NCBI GenBank assembly: GCA_008931825.1
Contig: QXVZ01014382.1
Location: 1 to 24,507 of the forward strand
From: Phallusia fumigata
Taxonomy: Eukaryota; Chordata; Ascidiacea; Phlebobranchia; Ascidiidae
DNA: 24,507 bases
Reading direction: 5' to 3'
Shown here one piece after another: positions 11,382-20,738 of the stretch. The notes under the pieces were generated by a model. The model had not been told where the DNA came from. It saw only the letters and a list, made by a program, of their open reading frames with translations, and made no database searches. The number at the start of each line of letters is the position of its first letter. Position 1 is the stretch's first letter. A program made the position numbers and the translations under genes.

Positions 11382-11518
11382 CTATAGTTGTGACGACAGT
11401 AATCGCGAAGTAGAGTGCGCCCACAAAACTCCACTGAGTTCCTGATTTATGCGGCTGAAGCTCCAATGCTATCCTGGTTAAGTTTCTGAAGTCCTCGTCC
11501 GTCATATTGAACATTTCC
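11382..11518 (-). CDS. TASK-type K2P channel, exon 2 (extracellular cap and first pore helix)
   Basis: The acceptor TTGTGTCTGCAG is followed by G GAA ATG TTC, in phase 2. The peptide reads EMFNMTDEDFRNLTRIALEL, then QPHKSGTQWSFVGALYFA and ITVVTTIG. It aligns with the TASK-1 cap and pore region, where YNLS is the conserved glycosylation sequon; here FNMT sits at that place, with a second sequon NLT nearby. KPHKAGVQW in human matches QPHKSGTQW. The exon is 137 bases and ends in phase 1 at ATAG before GTGAGT. About 45 residues (start codon and first helix) must come from an upstream exon ending with two bases of a codon, and I could not find that exon. Confidence 0.92.
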
Positions 11519-14077
11519 CTGCAGACACAAGATTTTGGGACTAATGCAGAAACACTTTGCATGAAGGAAACGACTTTCATCGTTGTAATTAGAATGATCA
11601 ACATTGCCTGATGCGCCTGATGCGCGTATTTTCGAACTTCCTCATTAAACAGTCGAGTTTTTAAAATGCCTTTTTGTGTAGGTAAATTTGATCCTTAGTG
11701 CCTTGTATACTTGTGGTTGTAGCACAGTTTCCATTCAGAAATTGCAGTGTTGATCATTGATTACCACATGGCCGTTAGCTGGCACGCCAACAGCAACCGC
11801 AGTTAGTGGAAAATACATTTAAGTTTTATAACTGAACGAATCGCACTCTTGTTCATACAAATTCCTTCTCTTCATACGTCGCAACCAAGTTGGTTTCATA
11901 TGATTTGGTTGCAAAAAACATTTACATGTGGATAAATGAGCTCATACTGAAATCGTTCTTAATCACGTGCAAGGGACTGTAGTTTTGAATAAACTTCACT
12001 GGAGCTAAAGCTTTCAACGCAATTATGTCACTTTTTCAACACAAGTGTTTTTGTGGAACGAATAATATGCAAAGGAAAGCCAGAAACACGATGCGCATGT
12101 TTTGCGGCTTGCAGTGTGTATAACTGCTGCGTGTATTTCAGTCACACATTGTCATAAAGAACAACGTGATGGGATAGAAAACATATAGTGTGAAATTTCA
12201 CACACCGGGAGTCTCTTGCCAGGCGTACAGCTTAAATCCTCCGCCAAATCGTGCAAAAACGACGTGGCTCATGCATTATTGATGCGACGCATTTTCCTCT
12301 GGGTCGCACTGGTCGGGCAAAACCGACAGAATCAGCAAGTAATTATGCCCTCTGCTCCACAAACTGTGGATTGAGATATGCGGCCAAGTTTTATCACGTG
12401 GCGTCGTAAAAGTCGCCCTGCACACGCCGACAGATAAGCGGGATTGCTGTCCCTGTGAACGACGCGGACGTGAAAGGAAAACATGCTGAATTCAATCAAT
12501 GGCGGTAGTCTCGGAATTGGCGCAATAATAGAAAGCGGCAGAGTGGGTAACCTGGTTAGCATTGAATTACGCTCGACGGCAAAACGCGCTCGGACGTTGT
12601 CCACACATGTCGGGGGACAAACTGCTCTGGGACGTAAATAACTTCCACAAAAAGCGCTGCCAGTTTTGCAGCATTATGTAAAATCAGCGCAGTTTACAAA
12701 TTAACTTTTATGATCACCTGGTTATTGGAATTGGGCGAATACACATTTCAGACATTGGATGTTTCAGTCAGTGTATGTAAAAGGCAACAAGGCTGTAAAT
12801 ATATTTCGATCTACTTCCCCTTTGGTTTTGGCTCTGTTTCTCATAATGTCATGCATGGAATAGAAAAAATAATTTATGGATTGCAACCTTAACACATTTC
12901 GATCTGTTAAGATTCTCATTTAAAATCGAACACAAATTTAACTCGTTTTATTATTGATTAAAAATCGCGAAGTCCTACCGATTTTTGAGGCTTAGCTCTC
13001 AAGAAAAATTTGTTTGTCAAATTATCGTCTGTAGTGAAACTGAAAGACATTATGTTGTGTTTGTCAAGTGGCTCAGAGTGGAGGGTTTAGAAAACAATGA
13101 CTTTGCACGACTTGCCCTGTTAAATTGAGCCACGTCAACCTGCCAACAGATATCGCTTTCAATGACTCGAATCGGAGCGTGCAACTTATGTCCCTGTGAG
13201 CACTTTGTCGACAGTCGTCCAACTTCGCTGTTGATCAGCTGACGTTGAGAAGACAACAATGTTAAGTTTCTGCGTTGTGAAGAAGTTGAGCGAAACGGTC
13301 AAACCCAGTGTGACCAAATCGATCCACTTGTGCCAGCCGAAAACGTTAAACAAACATCCGCAAACATTTTCATGTCGTCTTTGACCAAACCATGCTCGGC
13401 ACATCAAAAACTAGCTTCGGAGATTGACATTATCACGACTGAGTAAATTCATCCTTATTTCCATAGAGGTTTCTGCACGGTTAATAAAAGATTGTCCACA
13501 TGAAAGTTAATGTGACGAAAATTTCTATGTTTTTGCAAGATTTTGTAGGTCACTGGCTTTATACGAAATTCCGTTGTTTTGCGACACACCTAAGTTGCTT
13601 GTGTTTTGATCAGTTACTATTTTAAAACAAAAACAACTGTTCCGAAGACTCTGCTTACAAATTGTCAAAATAGCGCAACATATTTTACCGATTCCCAATT
13701 AAAGAAAGTCCGAATCTCATAAAATTCGTTCAAAATCTTGGTAAGGGAAAAAATACAATGTTAGTGATGTTTACACGTATGAGTCATTCAGGCAGTAGTA
13801 CGTGGTCATCACCTGCCATCAATCTTGTTCGTAACGAGTTAAAAAAATAGCTTTGCTGCCAATCTGTATCCAGAAATGACCTCAACAACCTTTGCCAACC
13901 AAAACGCCGCTTCATGTCTTTGTTATCACTCAGCGCAACAAAATCCTCTGAAGTTTTGCCACATCAAAGACGAGGGGCATAAGATTAGTGGAGTATATGG
14001 ATTTATTCGTTGCCTCGCCATTGAAACAGAGGCGTTTCATTGAAATCGCTTAACCTTCTAAAGCCGCCCTTTGAACG
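11519..14077. other. Presumed first intron / upstream noncoding sequence, left of gap
   Basis: This is AT-rich sequence with no exon that carries the expected GAAVFDxLES-like first helix of a K2P channel on the minus strand. Short open frames at 12332-12604 and 13050-13407 were inspected and have no family resemblance. No repeats stand out. Confidence 0.5.
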
Positions 14078-14078
14078 N
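14078..14078. other. Single N, probable assembly gap
   Basis: No overlap between the flanks is visible (GAACG on the left, GATACTAGG on the right), unlike at 3415 and 5219. A real gap of unknown size is possible. The missing first exon of the channel could lie here. Confidence 0.5.
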
Positions 14079-14521
14079 GATACTAGGCCTAGTTATGCTG
14101 CTAATTAATAGGGGACTAAAAATAAAATACGAGTTCAGACGAAAATAACTGTAGATTGATGTTTTAGTGGGGGTCTGTGTCATGTTGTGTAATACCAGCT
14201 GACTGTGGGTGGTAGCGTGTGGAAAACAGAGTGTGTAATCTGTAATTTCGAAATCTAACCGAACTCTTAGAGATTAAGGAAGTCAGAGGGGGTTGCTGAA
14301 CACCGCTAGCACGTGATAAGCCCCCCACCCTGTTGGTGCGGATTAAGTGAATCTTGCCGTAACACCGCCAGCTGCGTTCCTTTCAACAAAACCTTGATTA
14401 AACAAAGGACGCCAATTAAGCACCTGAGATGGTTGATCGATTTTGTGTCTCACCTATCAAGCTGTGGATGGTTGTGTGATGGGCCTCATACTACGTCAGA
14501 TGTTTGGAAGCTTCAATCGCC

Positions 14522-14616
14522 TAAAAACCAGTACTTGTGTGTAAAACTTTTTACATTTCGACAAACGCTGTTGTTGTCATCATAAAGAATGTTTTACACA
14601 CAAGTACTGGCTTTTA
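14522..14616. repeat. Long inverted repeat (hairpin), 26-bp arms
   Basis: The left arm 14522-14547 and right arm 14591-14616 are reverse complements over 26 bases with one mismatch. The inner 20 bases (14528-14547 against 14591-14610) match perfectly. The loop is 43 bases. The arms share the core CAGTACTTGTGTGTAAAAC. It could be a small foldback element or a structured RNA. No target-site duplication was confirmed. Confidence 0.85.
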
Positions 14617-15590
14617 TCTTCTTGTTGAGAATTAAAACTGCAAATTGTGTGCGTAAACTTAAAACTGATTCCACAACTTCCAGTCCAATCTTAACAACAT
14701 GCCACTGCCACTTTGTTTTAAACTTGCCAATCTTTTTTACGCTTGCGTTCTGTCATCCGTTTGAACTGGAAATAATTTTCCTTACAGTTTTATCCGCTCC
14801 AGCAATTGCGAAAATCCACCCAAACCCAACTAACATCTTCCACTTTGTAAATCCAACATTTATAGATCAATCACAGTGCAACTATGCGGGATTAGACGGG
14901 GGAAGCTGTCACTGGTGAATGAAACCTTCAGCAAGTGAGGATTGGGCGGCACAGTTTCGATGCGGCCACCTTTGTGTGCGTGACCAGCTCCCTAGAGATC
15001 CAGGCGTCATTTACTTAATAGACACAAGCAGCAGTTTATCTAAATGCTCCGGTCAGCAATCGATGGCGGGCGGTGAGTTGGTTGGACCGTACATTCGAAG
15101 TCAACGTGTTGGTCTTCACACAGCTTTGCTTGAAAGTTCATTAAAAATGGCATAGGGAATCAGGACATCAAAGCGGTTTGTGGCACAGAATATCGCCTTG
15201 TATGTACGGTGTAGCTGCAGCGCGTTCAACCTTGATCCACTAATTGTGCATTTTACCTTTCAGCGCTATATTACGTCCCAACATTGCGCAGTTATTTGCG
15301 ATTTGGTGATTGTTGTTGTGCAATTGTGTTGCTACAATTTCTTTCAACAAATAAACTCGACAATACTTACTTTCCAATAAGCTCGTGACAAACAAATGGG
15401 TGGATTTGATTTTTGTGTACAAACCAATTCGAGGAAAAACATTTTTCATGTCAATTTTCACACGAGGCGTTTTACTTCATGATTCAGTTTGGATTAACCC
15501 GGTAAATATGAAATCCCTGCTGGTGTGTGCGGTCATGCGTGTAGTGTTGCGTGCTTAAACCACGAGTGTTTGCGTCACAGATCGTGAAAT
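14617..15590. other. Noncoding or unassigned sequence
   Basis: A plus-strand frame from ATG at 14589 runs to TGA at 14916-14918. It resumes at the adjacent ATG and runs to 15155, so one stop interrupts about 187 codons. No motif is recognised apart from a hydrophobic start (MFYTQVLAFIFLLRI). A minus-strand donor AAA/GTAAGTA at 15367 is unsupported by any gene model. I call no gene here. Confidence 0.3.
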
Positions 15591-15608
15591 TTCGAGGATG
15601 AAACTTAC

Positions 15609-15680
15609 CTCAGCACCCAGCATGTCCATGTCCACTACTTCACACGATCAGACCGGGTTCAAACGAACTTCGTGCAGACA
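15609..15680 (-). other. Candidate 5' exon with a perfect donor
   Basis: On the minus strand the sequence ends ATGCTGGGTGCTGAG before GTAAGTTT, a full-consensus splice donor at 15608. Two in-frame ATGs (15629 and 15623) would give only M-D-M-L-G-A-E before the intron, in phase 0. Channel exon 2 needs phase 2, so at least one more exon would have to lie between, for example in the gap at 14078. It may be a 5' untranslated exon of the channel gene or chance. The left boundary is from the sequence; the right boundary is arbitrary. Confidence 0.3.
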
Positions 15681-16780
15681 ACGAACTTAAATACAAACAA
15701 GTTAATTCATATATTGAAGTAACAACCAACCATGTGTGTTGAAACTTATTAGCACAATTTAGACTGCTCGTGGCCATTTAACAAACACTTATTAAGCCAG
15801 TAAGCATGTAAATTAAGAAGGCCCCGTTGTTTGCTTGACATGAGAGAGATATCTCGTGATTAGCGGCACACAAAAGCCGAATCAAGCAGTGGCTGAGTTA
15901 AAAGCGACATCAAGTCAATATAAGTTAAACTCATCCATTTATTCCGCTTCTCTCATGGGAAACTTCAATACCCGACAAGTTAAGTTTAATTCTGTCCCTT
16001 TGGAACATAGAGCTATTAGATACAATTATGATATTTGACAATTACCTTAACGAAGCGTTCAAAAGTACAAACTTGAAGTTGCGAAAGATAAAGCTTAAAA
16101 ATTAATCGTTCACTTTACGTTGGATGTCATAAGTTGTCGCCGTTGCATTTTGTATCGCTTGGATAGTCGGATGTGATTATGTCATTGCGGCATATTGAAA
16201 CGGCAGTTTTTCGATATGATTGGTTTCATGCATAGGCTATTCGCAAAACCCACCAAACTGGTTCTGTCGTGTTTTTTCCCAATGCCCTGGTATTCCAAAG
16301 TCCTCTCCAATTACTTTCGGTTGTAAGAACCTTTTCGAAAAAAACGGTAAGGACATGTTGTGTATGCGACCTCACGACCCAGAAGCTAATCGATTTCTAA
16401 CAATGTTAAAAAGACGCAGATCAAATATTTTGTGTCGATCGCGATAATGTGTTGTTTGTACAACCTGTCGCCTGTGCTGTTCCGGATCAATTGTTGTGTG
16501 GTGCCACCTTGCGGCAGACCCCCCCACCTCAGTCGCATCTCGTTTCGCAGCAGCCGAAAACAACGAAATTTTTGTAAGGAAACACACAATAATTACAACG
16601 CACAAAATGTCAACTAACAAATTACATTCGTCTGTCATAATGTTTCTAAATATAGGTTTGATTTTTAACGTGTCTCTGAACAATCTCATGTTTTTTTCTT
16701 GGTCATAAAAAATGTCAATAATATTTTTTTTTGGAATAAAAACATTATTTGCCCGCTTGTCTCCATATTCACTGTTATCG
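15681..16780. other. Unassigned sequence upstream of the promoter-like region
   Basis: Overlapping open frames on both strands at 16372-16708 include a hydrophobic minus-strand stretch (NLLVDILCVVIIVCFL). No family is recognised and no splice structure supports them. The rest shows nothing notable. Confidence 0.4.
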
Positions 16781-16804
16781 ATTTACGGTTGATCAATTAG
16801 TTAG

Positions 16805-16906
16805 GTCGCATGACGTCACAGACCACTCATGCGGAACGTTTTTCTTCCGGTCATTTCGCAAAAGTCTTCGTTGCAGGCGGATGTGGGAGGACGGCGGCAA
16901 AGTAAG
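16805..16906 (+). promoter_or_regulatory. Candidate promoter and first noncoding exon with donor
   Basis: A CRE octamer TGACGTCA lies at 16811-16818, followed by CTTCCGG (ETS-type) near 16855 and a GC-rich AGGCGGATGTGGGAGGACGGCGGC stretch that resembles the start of a housekeeping transcript (first part of that run quoted only for location). The stretch ends in AAG before GTAAGG at 16907, a strong donor. The GC content contrasts with the AT-rich surroundings. The start of transcription is inferred near 16860-16890. It could drive the plus-strand exons that follow or act in both directions. Confidence 0.4.
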
Positions 16907-17244
16907 GTAAGGAAAACCTGTTGTTTTTTGGAATCTTATCAGAAAAATTGCGGCCTTGATCATCGATGCTTGTAGAGAAATGTTTTGTTTGTGATTTGAC
17001 TTTAAGTGAAATCGCGTATTTCTGTTAACTGAGGGCAGGTTAATGGTTTGTTAACTCCACAAACTTTTTCTCCTAAGACACGTAAAAAAATGCTTAAAGT
17101 TGACATGAATGCAAGCTTAAATGCTGCGCGGTTAAATACGCGGCATAAATGAAAAAAATTAATGTTGGTAGTTGTTTTTTCATTCATACTTTTATCCTAT
17201 TCTAATTCTTTAAACTAAAAAGTGAAATCTGCAAATTCGTGCAA

Positions 17245-17400
17245 CACTATAGTGAAGCGACGTCACTACACAACCTGCACGCTTTTAGTGACGTAACAAT
17301 GCGGCGCTTTTTGCTTGTGGAAAGCGCGTCGCGCGTTTTTTCCGGGGGCAGGTTTCGAGTTGTTGCAGACTTCGTCTTGCGTTTCCTGTTTTTAAAATTG
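17245..17400 (+). promoter_or_regulatory. Second promoter-like block with paired CRE-type sites
   Basis: A 10-base palindrome CACTATAGTG lies at 17245-17254. ACGTCACTA (17260-17268) and TAGTGACGT (17286-17294) form an inverted pair of CRE-like sites. A CpG-rich GCGCGTCGCGCG stretch follows. A donor-like ATT/GTAAGTGG lies at about 17400. It may be an alternative first exon of the plus-strand unit. Another CRE octamer sits at 17466-17473 and a GATGGCGG (YY1-like) motif near 17727. No expression evidence is available. Confidence 0.3.
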
Positions 17401-17610
17401 TAAGTGGCTTCAAATAACTTTAATCGTTAATTGAAATTGGTTAATTTTCTATTTCAACAAATCATTGACGTCACTTTTACGCCACTATGTCGCATAAATT
17501 ATTGTCGCACAAAAGATATCTATGTTGAAGTTTATGTTGTTGAGTTTGGCGTTAAATAACACCAAACAAATTTTAGTTATTCTTTCTCAAAAGTGATTGG
17601 TTCTTTACAG

Positions 17611-17657
17611 ATTCTGCGCAACAACATTACGGAGATNCTTTGCGAGGTTGTATTCAG
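17611..17657 (+). other. Candidate small exon (contains N)
   Basis: The acceptor GGTTCTTTACAG precedes ATTCTGCGCAACAACATTAC, and TATTCAG precedes the good donor GTCAGT at 17658. The N at 17637 lies inside, so length and frame cannot be trusted. It fits as an early exon of the plus-strand transcription unit. Confidence 0.35.
17637..17637. other. Single N, probable assembly gap
   Basis: The flanks GGAGAT and CTTTGCG show no overlap. It is a possible gap of unknown size within a candidate exon. Confidence 0.5.
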
Positions 17658-18560
17658 GTCAGTTAGTCAGTTGGTTGAGGCAAGATTTGTTTTTGTTGTG
17701 TACTTTTACGTCGGGCGCGCAGGGACGATGGCGGTTCCACTTTATACTTTTCAGATAATAACGGCATGAATTTGAAGCAGACGAACTTTCATGCGAAGCT
17801 TCTCAACATTTCTGACCCTGCAGTTATAACGTTGGCTGTGTACAAACTTTGACAGTAAAATTTTTGGTAAAACTTAATCCTTGTCTATTTTCCACAGTAA
17901 ATTTCCTTGTTTAATGCAACAAAACTCAAGTAACAACAGTTTTTTTAAAGATCGTAATCGTGTTTTATTTTTCTGTCGTTTTCACTTTTTCATCAACAGA
18001 ATAGTCTGAACTATCTTTCCTGTCCTTTCAATTCCATGTTAGTTAGACCAGTTCTTGGGGGGTGTTGTGCCTCATTACATCAGCCGCAAGGATGTTGTGT
18101 TTTGTGTTTGTTTATTGCTCGATCGTAACTCGCACGCTTAACCATGTGGACCGCCATCGTCAAGTTTTAGATTCTGAAATCAATCGCAGTTATGACAGAA
18201 GTCAGTTGTGTAGTTAATGTCAGGCTGGCAGTATTTTCTACTGGAAACATGTGATACTCTATACTTGTTACATACCTTGTGTTTTATGTCATGTCGCTCA
18301 AAATATGTTGATAGGTTTAACTGTATATTTTCTGTTTTTGCAGGTTTCCGTTCGTATCGCTATGGTTGATTTATTGAAAAATGTTTTATTGTGGAAACTT
18401 GCAAAGGGTTGTTTGATCTGCTGAGCCCACTTGACTCTGTGAATTGAGGTATTTTGTGAATAATGTTTGCAAAACACATTTTTGGCTTAAACTTCACACA
18501 ATTTTCCGGCAATCCCCATATGTTACTTACACTTTCCGCAAACGATAATTTTCAATTTTA
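17658..18560 (+). other. Presumed intronic sequence of the plus-strand unit
   Basis: The stretch is T-rich. A strong acceptor TTCTGTTTTTGCAG ends at 18343 and is followed by an ATG at 18362 with a 20-codon frame (MVDLLKNVLLWKLAKGCLIC, then a stop). The next donor is weak, so I do not call a coding exon. Confidence 0.35.
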
Positions 18561-18990
18561 TAGGGTTTTTACATTTCCACAGGTTATAGGGGTAATATTT
18601 TTATGTTCCACAGGTTATAGGGGTAATATTTTTATGTTCCACAGGTTATAGGTATAATATTTTTATGTTTCACAGGTTGTAGGGTCAATATTTTTATGTT
18701 TCACAAGTTGTAGGGGTAATTTTTTTGTTTCCACAGGTTGTAGGGGTAGTTTTTTTGTTTCCACAGGTTGTAGGGGTAATTTTTTTATGTTCCACAGGTT
18801 GTAGGGGTAATATTTTTATGTTCCACAGGTTATAGGGGTAATTTTTTGTGTTCCACAGGTTGTAGGGGTAATTTTTTTGTTTCCACAGGTTGTTAGGGTT
18901 AATTTTTTGTTTCTACAGGTTGTAGGGGTCATTTTTTATTTTCCACAGGTTTTGGGGGTAATTTTGTTTTACGTTTTGTTTCTACACAAT
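18561..18990 (+). repeat. Minisatellite, 30-31 bp unit x13, each unit splice-acceptor-like
   Basis: Consensus unit: T-rich tract, then GTTCCACAG, then GTTGTAGGGGTAAT. The last G of the CACAG core falls at 18582, 18613, 18644, 18675, 18706 (mutated to A), 18736, 18766, 18797, 18828, 18858, 18888, 18918 and 18948, giving spacings of 30 or 31 bases. The spacing changes follow variation in the T tract. A degenerate last unit near 18990 has lost the AG. In plus orientation each intact unit has a polypyrimidine tract and CAG directly before GT. The array sits in what looks like an intron between candidate exons. Confidence 0.92.
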
Positions 18991-19255
18991 GTGGTATCCT
19001 ATTTGTTTTTAAATTTTTAAGGATTTTGTCACAAGCCTATGGTCGTATTGTACCGCTAATTTTTCAACACATCCTAATTGCGATTGAAGCCAAAACTTTT
19101 TTCCGTTTAATTGAAAGTAAGGTAACCAAAGGATCGGCCACTGTCGTTCGGCGTCTACCTTGTTTTCTTCAAAGTAACATCTACCGGTATTTCAAAAATG
19201 GTATTTAGCTTAGCAACATAAGTTCACATTTGCTTCGTTTAAGTTTGTGTTGCAG

Positions 19256-19594
19256 ATCTTACAACTAACACAATTCTGGTTCCATCCCCATCCAAGTTCG
19301 TGTTTCAAAAGACCGTCGAGACGAGCATACGACCCACATCGTTCTGACAGGGAAGCCACCTGAAGCCCGAGGTTCGTCTGACTCAGTCCGAGGTTTATCG
19401 ATGTTACGGGTTAAAAACTTCACAGAAACTAAAAGTCGACATTTTCTACATAAACCGGTTTGTTCCACTTTGATCGAGTTCAGTAAAGCGACTGGTGCAG
19501 TCAGCTGTTACTTGATAAAATATTTTATTCGCCTTTGCTGTTATTGCGTTCTCTGTTGCTTGTTTTCGTTCAAATTGTTTACAATTCATTTCAG
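19256..19594 (+). other. Candidate exon region with open frame
   Basis: The acceptor TTTGTGTTGCAG ends at 19255. One frame is open from 19271 to 19702, starting N-S-G-S-I-P-I-Q-V-R-V-S-K-D, with the first ATG at 19401. It stays in frame with the next candidate exon, so the whole stretch could be a single exon. However 19500-19594 is T-rich and ends in CATTTCAG, which looks like an intron end. The only visible donor for a shorter exon (CCGAG/GTTTAT) is weak. No domain is recognised. Confidence 0.3.
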
Positions 19595-19696
19595 GTGTTG
19601 TGTCGAATCTTGGTGTTGGTGCATCGATCTCTCCTTGTGCAAACCAACAAAGTTAACAACTGCAAACCCAACAAGGGCAGGGCTGAAACGTGGCAG
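19595..19696 (+). CDS. Candidate cysteine-rich exon 1 of an unidentified spliced gene
   Basis: The exon lies between acceptor CAATTCATTTCAG and donor CAG/GTGAGT, both near consensus. Read in phase 2 it encodes CCVESWCWCIDLSLCKPT, then KLTTANPTRAGLKRG, and leaves two bases (AG). Phase 2 out fits the next exon. A second frame (VLCRILVLVHRSLL) is also open, so coding is not proven. The exon starts with the same GTGTTG as the next exon. It may be part of a noncoding RNA instead. Confidence 0.35.
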
Positions 19697-19863
19697 GTGA
19701 GTTTGAGAATGTTATCGGAAAACAAACAGTAAACCCTAAAGTGCATGAGGTCAAAACCAATTTCACAAATATTTAGTCCTTTGGAATAAAACAAAGCCCG
19801 GCCCCAGGAAGAAAAACTTTTCTATTAAAACTGTCAAAATTTGCTCATACTTTCATTCTACAG

Positions 19864-19988
19864 GTGTTGCAAAGTTCACCCCGTGTCATGCCGCTGTAGT
19901 GACGTCACACACCGCTGTAGTGATGTCACACACCGCTGTAGTGATGTCACTGATTCCCGAGAGTCAAAAGAAGCACAACGAACCAAAG
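19864..19988 (+). CDS. Candidate cysteine-rich exon 2, with a 21-bp triplicate
   Basis: The acceptor TTCATTCTACAG precedes the exon, and AAAG precedes donor GTGAGC at 19989. The length is 125 bases. In the frame continuous with exon 1 it reads CCKVHPVSCRC, then three turns of S-D-V-T-(H-R-C), then DSRESKEAQRTK. Another frame (VAKFTPCHAAVVTS) is open too, and the third has an early stop, so the frame is not certain. Start and end resemble the next exon (TGTTGC then AAGTTCAC; CGAAC then CAAAG/GTGAGCT), which indicates exon duplication. Confidence 0.35.
19891..19950 (+). repeat. 21-bp direct repeat x3 inside an exon
   Basis: Units start at 19891, 19912 and 19933 with the core CCGCTGTAGTGAYGTCACAC. 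The first has the CRE octamer TGACGTCA; the other two have TGATGTCA. The third unit is cut short by three bases. A period of 21 keeps any reading frame intact. Confidence 0.9.
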
Positions 19989-20181
19989 GTGAGCTAGGTC
20001 AACTCTGGCGATAATTTTAGAACTCTAAAGCGTACATGACGTTAAGTACAAGCTTTATGAGTCTTTTGCCACAGTTGTTATATCACAAAAAAAGTAAAAA
20101 AAGTTTTAGCTCTTTGTGATTTTGCAAGTGAGAAAACTGTTAGGTAATTTTAAAAACTTGCTTGTTGCTTTTATTTTGCAG

Positions 20182-20250
20182 ATGTTGCGAAGTTCACGTG
20201 TTATGCAACTCTAGTGACGTCACGTCCAAAAGTCAACAAACGAACCCAAG
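20182..20250 (+). CDS. Candidate exon 3, duplicate of exon 2
   Basis: The acceptor CTTTTATTTTGCAG precedes ATGTTGCGAAGTTCACGTG, and CCCAAG precedes donor GTGAGC at 20251. The length is 69 bases. In the chain frame (phase 1 in, 1 out) it reads VAKFTCYATLVTSRPKVN, then KRTQ. The sequence matches exon 2 at both ends but lacks two of the three 21-bp units. In the exon-2 frame it would read CCEVHVLCNSSDVTS, so the two duplicates are used in different frames under this model. That is a weakness of the coding interpretation. Confidence 0.35.
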
Positions 20251-20514
20251 GTGAGCTATCAGCTTAAGCGAATAAAAAGCCGGTGGAAGATACCAATTGA
20301 ATAATTTGATCAAAGTTCGTCTTGTAGAGTCATTCAACTAATAAAAGCAGGAGCAGAAGCATTATCATATGACCTGATATTGTTGCCAATACCATTTTTG
20401 TCTAAGCGTATGATATTATTTGTAGCGTCAACATTCAGTCAAGACTAACTTGTGGTTGTGTCTTAATCTAGATATATGGTTGACTGGTAAAAACTTTTGT
20501 CTGTTTTTTTTTAG

Positions 20515-20738
20515 ATGGAAGTAAACTGTCAGCTCAAGTTCAATGCTACAGAAGGACCAGGGTTTGTTGTCAAACAACTTTAGTGCACAGGACACAGGAA
20601 GGCATGAAAGACAGTCGTCTTGCTACTCAGCTCCTCGTCCTTAGATGCCAATGCGACGGATTTCAACAACACGAAAATATTCTTTCCATCCAAGTTGTGC
20701 AACCAAACTCTTGCTGTCGGGCAAATTACATGAAATGA
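20515..20738 (+). CDS. Candidate last coding exon, ends in TGA
   Basis: The acceptor CTGTTTTTTTTTAG precedes ATGGAAGTAAACTG. In the chain frame it is open for 73 codons and ends in TGA at 20736-20738. The peptide has seven cysteines, including Q-C-Y-R-R-T-R-V-C-C, L-R-C-Q-C-D-G and N-S-C-C-R-A-N. No hydrophobic segment or known domain is seen. The length is greater than expected by chance in AT-rich DNA, but a noncoding last exon remains possible. No clear AATAAA follows nearby. Confidence 0.35.

Noticed and set aside
12332-12604. Minus-strand frame starting MDNVRARF as the channel N-terminus
   Set aside because: NVR resembles the TASK start, but the rest is not a membrane helix and lacks GAAVFD-like residues. 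No matching donor phase was found.
13186-13407. Minus-strand frame with FNVFGWHKWIDLVTLGLTV as a membrane protein exon
   Set aside because: No similarity to the K2P first helix and no suitable splice sites.
16372-16689. Minus-strand hydrophobic frame (ILCVVIIVCFL)
   Set aside because: It overlaps other open frames on both strands, has no family match and no splice or promoter support.
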